Assembly (NCBI GenBank): GCA_037783545.1
Contig: JBBELK010000305.1
Location: 992,001 to 1,056,000 of the forward strand
DNA from: Henricia sp. BOLD:AAB3569
Lineage: Eukaryota; Echinodermata; Asteroidea; Spinulosida; Echinasteridae
Direction: 5' to 3'
DNA: 64,000 nucleotides
A program made the position numbers and the translations under genes. Below, in pieces: positions 31,606-43,099 of the stretch. Position 1 is the first letter of the stretch, and each line of letters opens with the position of its first letter. The notes under the pieces are model-generated. The model was not told where the DNA came from. It searched no databases and saw only the letters and a list, made by a program, of their open reading frames with translations.

Positions 31606-31871
31606 CTTTGAAAACAAAAATAAAATTATAAAGAACACATATCACACGGTCAAATAGCTCCGCATTAGCAGGATTGAACCTGCAACTCTAGTTGTAGTTG
31701 CCAACTCGATATTATTAAATCATGGTATGTACATAAATAGCAAGTCTGAGCAACGGTACATGTACCAACAACTGTTTCGTTTAGGATTTTGTAATATGCA
31801 TGAACTTTTACCTCCATTTGCAAATACAGGTATTCTAGATTGAAGTAGTTCACGATTTCCAATTGAATACT

Positions 31872-32335
31872 AGCCTTGTCCAAGGCTGTGAGCTTGTCTT
31901 ACCATGCCGGTGATGGCCAAGCCGGTGATGGTCAAGCCGCAGATGGCCAAGCCGGAGAAAATCCGGCCAAGCAGCGACCACACGGCGAAGCGTGCCCAAC
32001 AGTGAATACTGGTAGACTGGCTCCAGGAATCTCTTGGTCTGTGTCTAAAGCACAGCCTTAGTCAAAATGCACACAGCGCAACCATGTATTTCTTTATATT
32101 TGCGTTGGATTTCCAATGCAGATATAAAGAAACACATAACCACGCCATGTGCATTTGGAACAATTAGTCTGTGCTTTAGACACAGACCAAGAGATACTAG
32201 AACTAAGAAGCCAGTCTATTCACTGTTGGGCACACTTTGTCGTGCTCGGTCGTTGCTGGGCCAGGTTTTCCTTGAGCCTTTATCCCCAGATTGGCCATCG
32301 CAGTAAGACAATTCATCACAGCCTTGGACAAGGCT
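31872..32335. mobile_element. 464-bp hAT-like MITE with 8-bp target duplication (klhdc8 intron 1)
   Basis: The terminal inverted repeats AGCCTTGTCCAAGGCTGTGA / TCACAGCCTTGGACAAGGCT are flanked by an exact 8-bp direct repeat TGAATACT (31864-31871 and 32336-32343). Pairing continues inside over TGGTCTGTGTCTAAAGCACA, with the centre near 32105. The left arm has a local run of the 9-bp theme GCCGGTGATGGCCAAGCCGG. Eight-bp duplications suit the hAT superfamily; no transposase is present. Confidence 0.9.
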
Positions 32336-32494
32336 TGAATACTGGAACAACTCACGGCAGAATAGAAGGGAGGTACATTGTGTGCATGCAAGTCATTTGT
32401 TCTAAAACCCTAATGCTACTCCGAAATCAATACAATTCTTCACACACCATCATAGGGTTAAGAATCTGAAGCCTGGAGTTACGGGAATGCTTAC

Positions 32495-32888
32495 CATAAA
32501 CCACTGCAGACAAGCCCTGTATTCTATCAGCCAATGGTTTAATGTCCTTGTTCCATTGTCCCTTCTTATTGCTAACATCAAATGATTCTACGGCATCCAC
32601 TGGAATAGCATCCGCACCAACACCTCCGATCACGAATATCGTAGTTCCGATAGCAACCACAATGGTACCGGCCCGCGCAGTGGGAATATTGCACAGTCGG
32701 CTCCATTTTTTATTCTTCGGATTGTAGCAGTGAAAATCGTCCGTTCCTTTGCCCTGTGCATCCGAGCCGCCGATGATGTAAAGTTGTCCATTGACAGTGA
32801 TTGCGGACATGAAGACCCGTTTTATGAGTAGATTTGTGATGGTCTCCCATCGATAGCCTGAGTCATCACCACTCTGTGCTGCTGCCAT
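32495..32888 (-). CDS. klhdc8: KLHDC8-like kelch protein, exon 1 (start; whole-gene description)
   Basis: The ATG at 32888 (CTACTATGGCAGC) opens the frame; the donor GTAAGC follows 32495. This exon gives residues 1-131 with YIIGGSD and FVIGGVG blades and the stretch PTARAGTIVVAIG. An acceptor-like TTTTCCAAG before 32907 suggests that a 5' UTR exon lies upstream. The spliced product (exons 394+165+207+93+242 nt) is 366 residues, near the roughly 350 of vertebrate KLHDC8A/B. Seven GG pairs (YIIGG, FVIGG, VVVGG, YLVGG, YCIGG, VVIGG, HIMGG) indicate a kelch beta-propeller with no BTB or BACK domain. KLHDC8B has been linked to mitosis in human cells; the role here is unknown. All introns are phase 1. 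Confidence 0.93.
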
Positions 32889-33184
32889 AGTAGATGTCTC
32901 AAATCACCTTGGAAAACAAATTACATGTAAGTATTTAGAAAATGGATGATTTGTGTTTTATTAGCTTTCAAAATACAATGTCGGTATAAAAAAAACACCA
33001 ATGGGAAGTTGTAGAACAAAAACTATAAAAAAAAAAAAATTACCTCACATTGAAGACCCAACAGATTTTCTAAATTAAGAACTATTCAGCTTTATCTGTA
33101 GAGCCAACATCTACGTTGATTAATTCAATACCCGAGACATGCCTAACGAAAGCAAACAGCCACACAAGCACATTATTAGTTATT

Positions 33185-33963
33185 CCACGAGCGTGAGTGG
33201 AATACGGCATTATGTAGTGTACTTTTAGAAGGCTAAAAGTGATTTTCTGACGTTTACATTGGGACGTTATAATTTTGTATGTTACACTTTTAGCCCCTTA
33301 CCTTTTGAACCCCCATTCGCCGTGTTGATTTTACGAGCACGACCAAGATGGCGGCCTTTCTGCAAAGTGAAATTTCACCTTACAGTCAAAATTAAACATT
33401 GAAAAACTTACCATGGAAGTCCCTGGAATCTCCAGAATGTTGTACCGCGGTCTATTCTCCCCTCATTGTATGACGTCACTGCAGTACAATGAGGTGACCA
33501 CAAGAAGGCGGTATATCTTTGCAATAATTGGTTAATCATCAAATCACGCTGTTCTCTCCGGAAAGCTTGGAAAATGTCAAGAAAAATGACGTTGGACTAT
33601 TTTTTTCCCTGTTTAGAAGAATCATCGGGGAGAATAGACCACGGTACAACATTCTGGGGATTCCAGGGACTTTCATGGGAAGTTTTTCAATGTTTAATTG
33701 ACTGTAAGGTGAAATTTCACTTTGCAGAAAGGCCGCCATCTTGGTCGTGCTCGAAAAATTAACACGGCGAATGGGGGTTCAAAAGGTAAGGGGCTAAAAG
33801 TGTAACATACAAAATGATAACGTCCCAATGTAAACGTCAGAAAATCACTTTTACTTCTAAAAGTATATGTAGTGCATCTGCTTCCCTACCACGAGTACGG
33901 CCTCGTGATGGGATGCAGATGCACTACATGTACATTATGCCGTATTCCACGAGCGCGAGTGGG
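33185..33963. repeat. Long foldback element, arms about 280 bp
   Basis: The left arm (33185 to about 33463) and right arm (about 33629-33963) are inverted copies, sharing TTCCACGAGCG, GATTTTCTGACGTTTACATT, ACACTTTTAGCCCCTTACCT, AAGATGGCGGCCTTTCTGCA and CCACGGTACAACATTCTGG-type words. The right arm carries an extra small palindrome (TAGTGCATCTGC...GCAGATGCACTA, about 33870-33926) absent from the left. No protein coding is evident. It lies about 300 bp upstream of klhdc8 exon 1. Confidence 0.9.
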
Positions 33964-34678
33964 TTAACGAATTTATCTTCAAGCTTGACGGATGATCCGA
34001 GGGCGAGAAGCGCATGCAGAGAATCAAGCTCACAACAAGCTGCATCGGACGCACATGTGTCACTAGTGTTTGGTATTGAGAGAGAGGGCTGCACGTTTTT
34101 CCATAATTATAGGAAATACATATCCCTACGCGTTATAACACATTAAACATTAGACGTGTGTACGCCAGTTTTGAGAGTATGTAGAACGGTATGTAGGGCG
34201 GTATGTAGAACGTGTAGAGATTTTGATTTTACACAAAAATTGCAATTTCCTGTAAAAAGACTTGTCACTTCTGTATCTGTAATAATAAAGTCGGCAAAGC
34301 ATCCAGAGGACACATCACACCAACTTATTACTAGGCTTGCGCACTGCGTGGGACTGGGTCTGGGGAGTGACGTCATTTAAAAACACTCAAATTAGTTGGT
34401 TAACAAATTAGTTGGTTAACAATGGTTAAAGATTCCGTTTGGAGCCAGGTTTTTGATAGGAAAAGAAAATGGTTCTATTGAAAGTATAGGCTTTTTAAAG
34501 CATATCATTTCAGTAAACAACAAGCGTACTTTCACAGTATTTGGAATTAATTAAAGTAGGCTTAGGCCTAGACCCGTGAACGTGGCTTGTAAACTACGCC
34601 ACGTTCTTGTTCTTGTTCCACGTTCCTCCGTTACACACACTGGATGTTATTTTGCCCATGTAATAAGTACTCACATAT

Positions 34679-34770
34679 CACTATGAGCAAGAACATGTAC
34701 ATGTTCATTGTAACCCCATTGTTAGTAACAATGGTGTGTGCCCAATTTCCATTGTTAGATGTTCATAGTG
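34679..34770. repeat. Diverged copy of the hairpin MITE at 19747
   Basis: It begins CACTATGAGCAAGAACATGT and ends AGATGTTCATAGTG, with the shared core GTGCCCAATTTCCATTGTTA. The arms are less well matched than in the 19747 copy. Confidence 0.75.
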
Positions 34771-35465
34771 TATGAAGCTGTCTTGAAATCTGTTTGTACG
34801 TCAAAACTTGCATTTGACGAAATTTGAGGAAAATTCTGGCCCCAGTTCATGAAGTCCTGTTGCTACTGCGAGCTGCCATTTTCTCCAAACTGACGCATGC
34901 GCATTGCGTTATATTGTGCTGCCCGTTTCGTATGATCCGACGGCTGTTTACTGTCGCAGCTAAAAGAGACATCGTTTTAGACAAGTTTCAAGTCCTTTCT
35001 TCTCTCACCGCACCGCGCACGGGCGCACTACTCGCCGCGACGCGAAAATTATTTGGCGAGACTGAAATCGAGAGAAAATCTTATTGTTAATTTCCTGAAC
35101 AAATAACAAGGACCTACTTTACAAAAACAAGGATTTCCCAAGCAAAACCTGCAAAGCAAATTTACACCTTACTTTGCAACATTAGTTCTTGTGCTTAATT
35201 TGGTTTTCAATAAAAAATATATATATAACACAAGAAATGGGTGGATCTGGCTTCCTGTAAATATAATTCATCATAAAAGAATATTCTAATTGTTTTTCAC
35301 TTTAATATCCAAATTGTATTAATAACTGAGTTAAAAGATGCAGTCAATACACTTTTCACCTCTTGTGCTATGACATTGATAGCGAGTTGCTATTCATGCT
35401 CTAGTGTACGCCTGCTTCTTAAATCAGAAATACCTGGTCCTTGAAAAATTAGTAAAACGGCCAGG

Positions 35466-35620
35466 ATGGAAAAGATCCTTTCTGATCTTGTTGGTGAACT
35501 CGGTTATCAATTGAGTTCACCACAAAAACAATCTATAGGTCTTCTTATGGACAACAAGAATGTGATAGCCGTCCTCCCCACAGGATCTGGCAAGAGCACC
35601 ATATTTGCATACATGATAAA
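35466..35620 (+). CDS. Isolated exon of a RecQ-like helicase (N-terminal, Walker A)
   Basis: The ATG at 35466 opens MEKILSDLVGELGYQLSSPQ followed by KQSIGLLMDNKNVIAVLPTG and SGKSTIFAYMIK. It contains a RecQ-type Q motif (SSPQKQSI) and Walker A (LPTGSGKST) at residues 35-45, which bind ATP. A donor-like GTTAGT follows 35620. I found no downstream exon with motifs Ia-VI or DEAH before the next gene, so this is the first exon of a gene with very distant exons, a relic, or an exon captured by a mobile element. A CpG-rich block 400-600 bp upstream could be its promoter region. Confidence 0.6.
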
Positions 35621-35999
35621 GTTAGTTTATTATTCTTTATTTTGCTTTTGTTTGACAAGTTTAGGTTCCACCTGGAGCTTCCATTTGTTTGTTCTTGCCA
35701 CTTTAATTTCTCAATTTTTGGGGGTAAATTGTTCAGTTTTTTTTTGCGGGGTTGCGACATGAAACAGCCGTCGATCTGTTGCACGCAAATGACCCGTCCG
35801 GGGTCAGATGTTAGGCTCCCTTGTCAGGTTAAAATCTAATTCTACACGTTCGTATGGGTCTTTACCGATGGGCAAATTTCGTCGAAATTACACAGCCTGA
35901 ACAATCGGACGGGAAAATTTAGATTTCTAGGTGAGTACTCAACACCCATACGGAATTATGGATGGCGGATCGATTTTCGCTAGGTTCAAAATGACACAA

Positions 36000-36029
36000 G
36001 AACGTGGCGTTGTATACAACGCCACGTTC
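36000..36029. repeat. Perfect 30-bp palindrome
   Basis: GAACGTGGCGTTGTA is followed directly by its exact complement TACAACGCCACGTTC. It forms the right boundary of the region 34567-36044; a degenerate version is at 34578-34607. Confidence 0.95.
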
Positions 36030-36428
36030 ACGGGTCTAGCTTAGGCCTAGACCCGTGAACAGGGCTTCGGAAATCCTCAGCCCTGGAGCCGTTTCTACCC
36101 AAAATCTGTGGCAAACTCACGCAAATGAAATTTGTCCCTTGGATCTCATATTTGCTCAATAGGTGCACTCACCCCAATGTTCAAATATTCCGAAGAGTAC
36201 GCATCGATCCGATGTCTAGTTTCGGTGCAATCATGGGGAAACTTGAGACCCTCTGTGCGATAAAATATTAAATACAGCTCCCGTTTGCACAAAAATCAAA
36301 TATGGGCATGTGCGAGAGCGGAGAGGTCAACACTAGACTGGTTCTCTGTCCTCATATTTACTTCCCTTCGTCGTATTCGTCGTAGACAAAGTACGCGTGT
36401 ACTTAGCCTAAAATAGCAATTGTTAGAT

Positions 36429-37089
36429 TAGCCCAGGTTGGACGTCGTCTTCATTGCATTACGAGTGACGTCCAGGTCACGATGTCTCAAAACAGGGTGA
36501 TTGAAACTTCCACATCATTTTTTGAGCTATTTTACCTTTTAGTGGACGTCGAATTGATGTCCGTATGTTCTTGGCGTCTTTATTTACAGGAACGGAAGGT
36601 TTAAAAACCATGTACACCAAATTTGACGAAAATATGCTGGATTTTAAGCACGAACCAACGTTAAATTCCAGGAAAAGCTGCCGGTATCATCGACTTTGGA
36701 TAAGCGCGTGCCACGCAATTCCATTCACGCGCAAGGACTTGCGCGCGCGCGCGACTTGCCTAGCAACCGCAAATTGCGCGAGCGCGGTGAGAACAAAAAA
36801 CGCATTGCGCGTTTCGAGCCGGCTATATACCTTATGTGTTGGGAAAATTTGTGCACAAATATATAGCAAATTAGCGTGACTTTTTGCCGTTTTCCTCCGG
36901 AATATGCAGTTCGGTGATGTGTAGTGGATTTCTAAACCCGGCAATCCCAAAGATTAGGACACATGGAACTTTGTTAGCACATTACCGGCTTCCAGCACAA
37001 GGTAGAAATATTTCACCCCGTTTTTGGAACTTCATATCCTGGACTCCGTATCCCCATGTAGTATGCGGTACGGAGTCCAACCTGGGCTA
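36429..37089. mobile_element. 661-bp DNA transposon with 9-bp target duplication and visible empty site
   Basis: Terminal inverted repeats of 15 bp (TAGCCCAGGTTGGAC / GTCCAACCTGGGCTA) are flanked by an exact 9-bp direct repeat TTGTTAGAT (36420-36428 and 37090-37098). The parallel position in copy 2 of the tandem duplication (about 38565-38580, ATTGTCAGATGTG) has no insert. Nine-bp duplications are typical of Mutator-like elements (Merlin makes 8-9 bp). The interior is CpG-rich at about 36710-36800 and non-coding. Confidence 0.94.
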
Positions 37090-38103
37090 TTGTTAGATGT
37101 GTTTTGACAAGTTGGGGGAGGGGCTTGGGAAGTTTAAATGCCACTTTTGACGTCATATCATGCCAAGTACGTCGAAATGGAGTCACTTGTCTAAAGTTTA
37201 CTGTGCATCAGCCTGTATAATGAAATAATTAAAAATTAAAAAAAGCCTATCATTTTTCAAAATCCCTCGGACGCGTGACGGTTAACTAGATTTTTCATTT
37301 TCGTGGCCTAAGACGACAAAGGTTGCTTACCTTATTCATGTTATAGAAGATTCAAGTACGGCGAGACAATATGAGCAAAAAACCTTCAAAAATTGTGTTT
37401 TTACGACCAGTTGACTAAGTTAGAAAATTAGAAGACGTTAACCCATGATAACCGGCACTTTCCCGAGAAGACCGCCATGCGTACATGCATATCATATCAG
37501 CGACGCCTTAGAAGGGCGCCCTCTGATGATGTTTTCGGTACTAGTACTACAGGCGCATGCACATGGGTCAAAAGGTCAAACTTGAGCAAGTTCGGGCGGG
37601 CGCGGGCGGGCGACTAGTTGATCTAGGGCCTTTTTCAAAATCTCGGCTTCGTCTCCGTCTCTGTCTCCGTCTCCATTCCGCCGTCTTGAAGCCGCATACC
37701 AAACTTCGGCTCGGCTTCAGGATTTATTTTGAGGCTTCGTTTTCGCCCAAATGAGGCAAAACGAAGTCAACTAAAGAGGTGACTTCGGCCGGCTTCGTGA
37801 CGTCATGAACTGAAAAATCACGTGACAGCAACAAAAACTTTGTGAACTTTTGCAGGTTTGCTCAACTTTGCCGCCGACAAAACTAGTCTGCTAGCGCTTT
37901 AAAAAAGCCGGTGAAAAAGAGTGGTAGGCCTACTTGGCCCGACTAGTGTTCCAAACGGTTTTTGGTTTGGCTTCGCTGAAGGGAAGCCTGAGGCGGTTGG
38001 ACTCGGAGCCGCATGAATAAGCCGGAGCCTGGAGCCTGAAGACGGAGTCGAGATTTGGAAAAGGGCCAAATATTGACTGCAATGAGGGGCATGGTTAATA
38101 TTA

Positions 38104-38190
38104 TAGGCCCTCGGTGATCTCGAAGCCATATGTGCCCCGAGGCGGAAGCCGAGGGGCATAGTCATGGCTTCGAGGTCACCGAGGGCCTAT
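38104..38190. repeat. Palindromic repeat (family F, copy 2)
   Basis: TAGGCCCTCGGTGATCTCGA and its inverted partner surround CCCCGAGGCGGAAGCCGAGG. The same hairpin at 39572-39658 is the duplicate, and 13891-13975 is a more distant copy. Confidence 0.85.
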
Positions 38191-38221
38191 AATCTTAAAG
38201 AGCTAGAATCCCCCTTGACGA

Positions 38222-39696
38222 AAAATCTGTGGCAAACTCACGCAAATGAAATTTGTCCCTTGGCTCTGAGTCTGATATTTGCTCAATAGGTGCACTCACC
38301 CCAATGTTCAAATATTCCGAAGAGTACGCATCGATCCGATGTCTAGTTTCGGTGAAATCATGGGGAAACTTGAGACCCTCTGTGCGATAAAATATTAAAT
38401 ACAGCTCCCGTTTGCACAAAAATCAAATATGGGCATGTGCGAGAGCGGAGAGGTCAACACTAGACTGGTTCTCTGTCCTCATATTTACTTCCCTTCGTCG
38501 TATTCGTCGTACACAAAGTACGCGTGTACTTAGGTTAAGTCTTAGCCCATGGCCTAAAATAGCAATTGTCAGATGTGTTTTGACAAGTTGGGGGAGGGGC
38601 TTCGGAAGTTTAAATGCCACTTTTGACGTCATATCATGCCCAGTACGTCGAAATGGAGTCACTTGTCTAAAGTTTACTGTGCATATCAGCCTGTATAATG
38701 AAATAATGAATAATTAAAAATTAAAAAAAGCCTATCATTTTTCAAAATCCCTCGGACGCGTGACGATAAGCCGGATTTTTCATTTTCGTGGCCTAAGACG
38801 ACAAAGGTTGCTTACCTTATTCATGTTATAGACGATTCAAGTACGGCGAGACAATATGAGCAAAAAACGACCAGTTGACTAAGTTAGAACATTATAAGAC
38901 GTTAACCCATGATAACGGGCACTTAGTTTCCCGAGGCGAAGACCGCCATGCATATCACATGCATATCAGCGAGTAGAAGGGCGCCCTCTGATGATGTTTT
39001 CGGTACTAGTACTACAGGCGCATGCACATGGGTCAAAAGGTCAAACTTGAGCAAGTTCGGGCGGGCGCGGGCGGGCGACTAGTTGATCTAGGACCTTTTT
39101 CTAAATATTGGCTTCGTCTCCGTCTCTGTCTCCGTCTCCATTCCCGCCGCCGTCATGAAGCCGCATACCAAACTTCGGCTCGGCTTCAGGATTCATTTTG
39201 AGGCTTCGTTTTCGCCCAAATGAGGCAAAACGAAGTCAACTAAAGAGGTGACTTCGGCCGGCTTCGTGACGTCATGAACTGAAAAATCACGTGACAGCAA
39301 CAAAAACTTTGTGAACTTTTGCAGGTTTGCTCAACTTTGCCGCCGACAAAACTCGTCTGCTAGCGCTTTAAAAAAGCCGGTGAAAAAGAGTGGTAGGCCT
39401 ACTTGGCCCGACTAGTGTTCCAAACGGTTTTTGGTTTGGCTTCGCTGAAGGGAAGCCTGAGGCGGTTGGACTCGGAGCCGCATGAATAAGCCGGAGCCTG
39501 GAGCCTGAAGACGGAGTCGAGATTTGGAAAAGGGCCAAATATTGACTGCAATGAGGGGCATGGTTAATATTATAGGCCCTCGGTGATCTCGAAGCCATAT
39601 GTGCCCCGAGGCGGAAGCCGAGGGGCATAGTCATGGCTTCGAGGTCACCGAGGGCCTATAATCTTAAAGAGCTAGAATCCCCCTTGACGAAAAATC
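38222..39696. repeat. 1.47-kb tandem duplication, copy 2 (uninterrupted)
   Basis: It corresponds to copy 1 without the 661-bp insert. It ends CCCTTGACGAAAAATC before unrelated sequence. It includes the family F hairpin at 39572-39658. Confidence 0.92.
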
Positions 39697-42017
39697 CAGC
39701 TGATTTGCACCTTTTTCTATAGTCGACATATCCCTCCAGCCGACTTACTCCGCTGTTTATTTCAAATTGTCCGTTTTAAGTGGATAAATCGCAAGCAAAA
39801 GTGCGGTTTTCGAAAATGACATTTTCGCGATTTCTGAAACGCTCATTAGGTATTAATGATATGCGCGTCGGCGTGACCCCGTGGCGCAATCCTGAGAAAC
39901 ACGAGTAAACACGGTCGGCTGTTCCATACGTTTACACGCAAAAAAACCGTCTCTGTTCGATGGTGTTTTTTGAATATTTTTTTCTCGTGCAAAAAGCCAG
40001 AGATGTGCCCAGTATAGTTGTGTGGTTGTATGCTTTACCAGACACCATGAAAAAAAACGTTTGTGTGGATAAGACACCAAGTTTAAGGCAAACTCATTCT
40101 ACAGCTAATTTTCATTGACGTAGGTAACACGGGACACACAATTTGTATTCAATAGAATGGAACAAATTATGAGCCCATATGATCTTAAAAATTCAAGAAA
40201 TTGGTACACTGTCCCCTGTAATCACAGACCACAGTCTATATTACTGAGAATCTGTGATCATGAGTTGCGATATTTGAAGCTCAGGGTGTCGTACATAACT
40301 GGGACACCAAAGTTTTGGACCCCTAATTTTGGGAATTACCCATAAAGCAAATTCTTAAAAATGTGTGGAATTGCTGCGTCAAGTATATAATGTTCTCGTT
40401 TTTAAGAGCATAGTATACAAAGACTATGTACTTTACAGACCAATCAGAACGCTTCGTAATCGGCGCATCAATTTTCTTGGCCTCTCAGAATGCAGCTTCA
40501 TTGCAGTGAGCTTATTGCTGTATTCTCTGCAGTGCAATTTGCAATTAATGTGCCGATACCTTTTCGTCCAAGATGAGCGAGGTTATCTCCTTGACGACAT
40601 GAATAGTGCGGTCTTTATTCGCACATCATCAATGGGGGAAATAAATCCGTTGAATTCGGTTTGTCAAAAGCAAACAGCGCAATATGTACATGTACGTAAA
40701 CAGTGCACAGTTCTCACAAGTAATGCCCACTGTATGATGGACCTGAAAATAATGGTCACTTTCGCAGAATTTTAGATTGACTTTTGTCGGAAATTAATCT
40801 TGTGGGAAAAAAAGAGCTGAGCCGAGACATGTAGCAAGGTAGGTAAATAAGATGTATTGACGCTTAACAGCACTTTCGGTGTTCGGTTGTAAAATCAACA
40901 CTCGTGAATATCACGGGTATACAGCACGAAGTACCGTTGAAAAGTGGATGAAGGAAACGGTGGCCATGTGGAGGGCACAGCACCTTCAATTTTTAGGTAC
41001 CGGTATATATAATGTCCACGAAACGGAAGGATCAGAAAGATTTTTCCATTCATTCATTGTTTGTCCATGTCGATCACCATGTCACCACTTTTCCCAAGGT
41101 GTACGCTATCATCTAATTTGTCAGTAATTTCAGTACCTTATGCAACTGTCTTATTTGTACAGTCATCCACGGAAATGACACAATAAACCTAATACCATTG
41201 GATAGAGAGGACATTTTAACCTTTCCAAAGGTAATTTTCCCATTATAAAATATCCAGTAATTTTGTCATAAATGGGTGTACATTTTAGGACACCCTGTAT
41301 TCAGTATATGCTTTATTCTGATCAAGCAGTACTCCCATTAATGGGCATCGGTGCTACCAAATATAATTCATTTGTGCACGCATGTGACTGATTGACTGTG
41401 TTTATGAAGCAAAAGGCACATGTATTTATGTTTATACTGACATGTGTTGCCGCGCAAAACTCTTTTTGCGCTGGGAAGAATATTTCGAAACTGGACTTTA
41501 ACCGTAATTAAATTTCCGCAGAAGTGTTTGCATGTCTTTTGTATATAGTGTATGTTCCCCGGTAATGCGGTAAAAAAATATTAAAAAGCATGATGCGAAT
41601 TTCCAATTTAAATGTTAACATTTATTTGCTCAGTTTGTCGAAATTGTCGGGCTTTGCACACAGGTGTTACAGGGCATTGTCCTGACGATGTTTACTTTAT
41701 ATGAGTACGAGTCTGCCGTACGTATACACCACAATGTATTACGTGTTCAGCGAAATGTCCTTTTATTCCCGTTCCTTATAGACATATTACATGATTGGAA
41801 AACCTTTCTACATAAAACTGCCTTGTAAGAATTTCAGCCAGTCACGTAGATGCATGCAGTAATACTTCAGAAAACCTGAAGAAATCCATGCATGGCATTT
41901 GTGCATGAATGAATGGTAAAAAAAAGTTGTCTCGACAACCTTTAAAGCCGCTTCAAATGATGATTGGCTAATTGCAAGTGATGTATTGCGGCTTCAACAA
42001 TCTTATAGATTTGGTAA
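39697..42017. other. Spacer with one MITE relic
   Basis: At about 40080-40341 a truncated copy of the ATTA-type MITE (compare 23521-23856) ends CTAATTTTGGGAATTACCC. The rest has no recognised gene. A 136-codon frame at 40365-40775 has no motif, and its start (AATTGCTGCGTC) recurs near 45762 in repeat-like sequence, so I do not call it. Confidence 0.5.
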
Positions 42018-43099
42018 TAGTCCAGTCAAATTAGGGTTACACCCACCACTAATTGCAACAGAATTTGTTTAAGTGCTATGCATTTCAGTAAAGTCTCCTG
42101 AACATCATACTAAAAGTCTACCTAAATATATTTGGTGGAAAGGTGTCAAATTTGCATAATATGCAAATTACCTGCCGCCATTAGGAAATTTATATGTTTC
42201 ACTATAACTATATATGTAGGTACCCAATCAAAGCACATAAAATGTCTAAACCTATGTTTGCATGGTCACAGTACACGATAAACATGTTTCTGAATTGATA
42301 GTGTGAACACAAATATGCAAATTATGCAAATTACCTGCCGCAATTAGGAAAAATTACATTTTTCACTAACTTTATATTTAGGTGCCCAATCAAAGCACAT
42401 AAAGTGTGTAAACCTGTGTTTGCATGGTCACTGTACATGATAAACATGTTTCTGAATTAATAGTGTGAACACAAATATGCAAATTATGCAAATTAGCGGC
42501 CACCATTAGGAAAACCGTTTTACAATACAAGTTTTTACGTAGGTATATCTGTTCAAAGCGATGTACATGTGTAAATTACGTTTTTATGGCCATGGCCAGA
42601 GAACATGATAAACATCTTTTTCAATTAAGTGTAACATCTTTTTCAATTATGCAAATTAGCTGACAAATATGCAAATTATGAAAATTAGCTGCCGTCACTG
42701 TAACAACAAAATGAAAAGAAAAATTGAGTGATTAAACCCAATGTTCATGGAGTGACTCGTATACGTCGGATTCCAAATTTATGAAATTAATTTCGTGGTT
42801 TTAGGGTCAAATTATATTTTTTAAAATACAAATACAGTATAACATTTACCTGAATAACAAATATTTAAATATGAATATAAAAGACATACAAATTGCTAAT
42901 AGAAAAATAAGAATTAAACAAGAGGTCATTTTATAAGTCTATTAAATAGAAATTTACTCCAGTCAACCCCTTGAAGTCGGCCGACAGCTCTAGCCTCGGC
43001 CTTGCACTGAAGCTTGCCTAAATACCATTTGTTGGTTTTATGACTAATTTTCGGCAAGAGAAAACATGTCTGCAAAGTGTTAAACGGGCACGCATGCCC

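Larger units (their letters stand above)
34567..36044. repeat. Region bounded by inverted 45-bp palindromic repeats
   Basis: The left boundary (34567-34611: CTAGACCCGTGAACGTGGC ... ACGCCACGTTCTTG) is inverted at the right boundary (about 35998-36044: AAGAACGTGGCGTTG ... CACGTTCACGGGTCTAG). The enclosed 1.4 kb contains a CpG-rich stretch (about 34890-35060) and the isolated helicase exon. The two boundary repeats may be independent MITE copies or the ends of one element. Confidence 0.6.
36101..38221. repeat. 1.47-kb tandem duplication, copy 1 (interrupted)
   Basis: It starts AAAATCTGTGGCAAACTCAC and ends GCTAGAATCCCCCTTGACG; both recur in copy 2 (38222-39696). Differences are point changes, short indels and a 661-bp insertion (36429-37089). 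The unit includes a GTCTCCGTCTCTGTCTCCGT microsatellite and the family F palindrome at 38104-38190. No protein is recognised; an 88-codon minus-strand frame is shared by both copies but covers the palindrome. Confidence 0.92.

Noticed and set aside
37899-38165. 88-codon frame conserved at 39368-39634
   Set aside because: Identity is explained by the tandem duplication, and the frame spans the family F palindrome.
40365-40775. 136-codon plus-strand frame
   Set aside because: No motif, and its start matches repeat-like sequence near 45762; no splice or poly(A) context.
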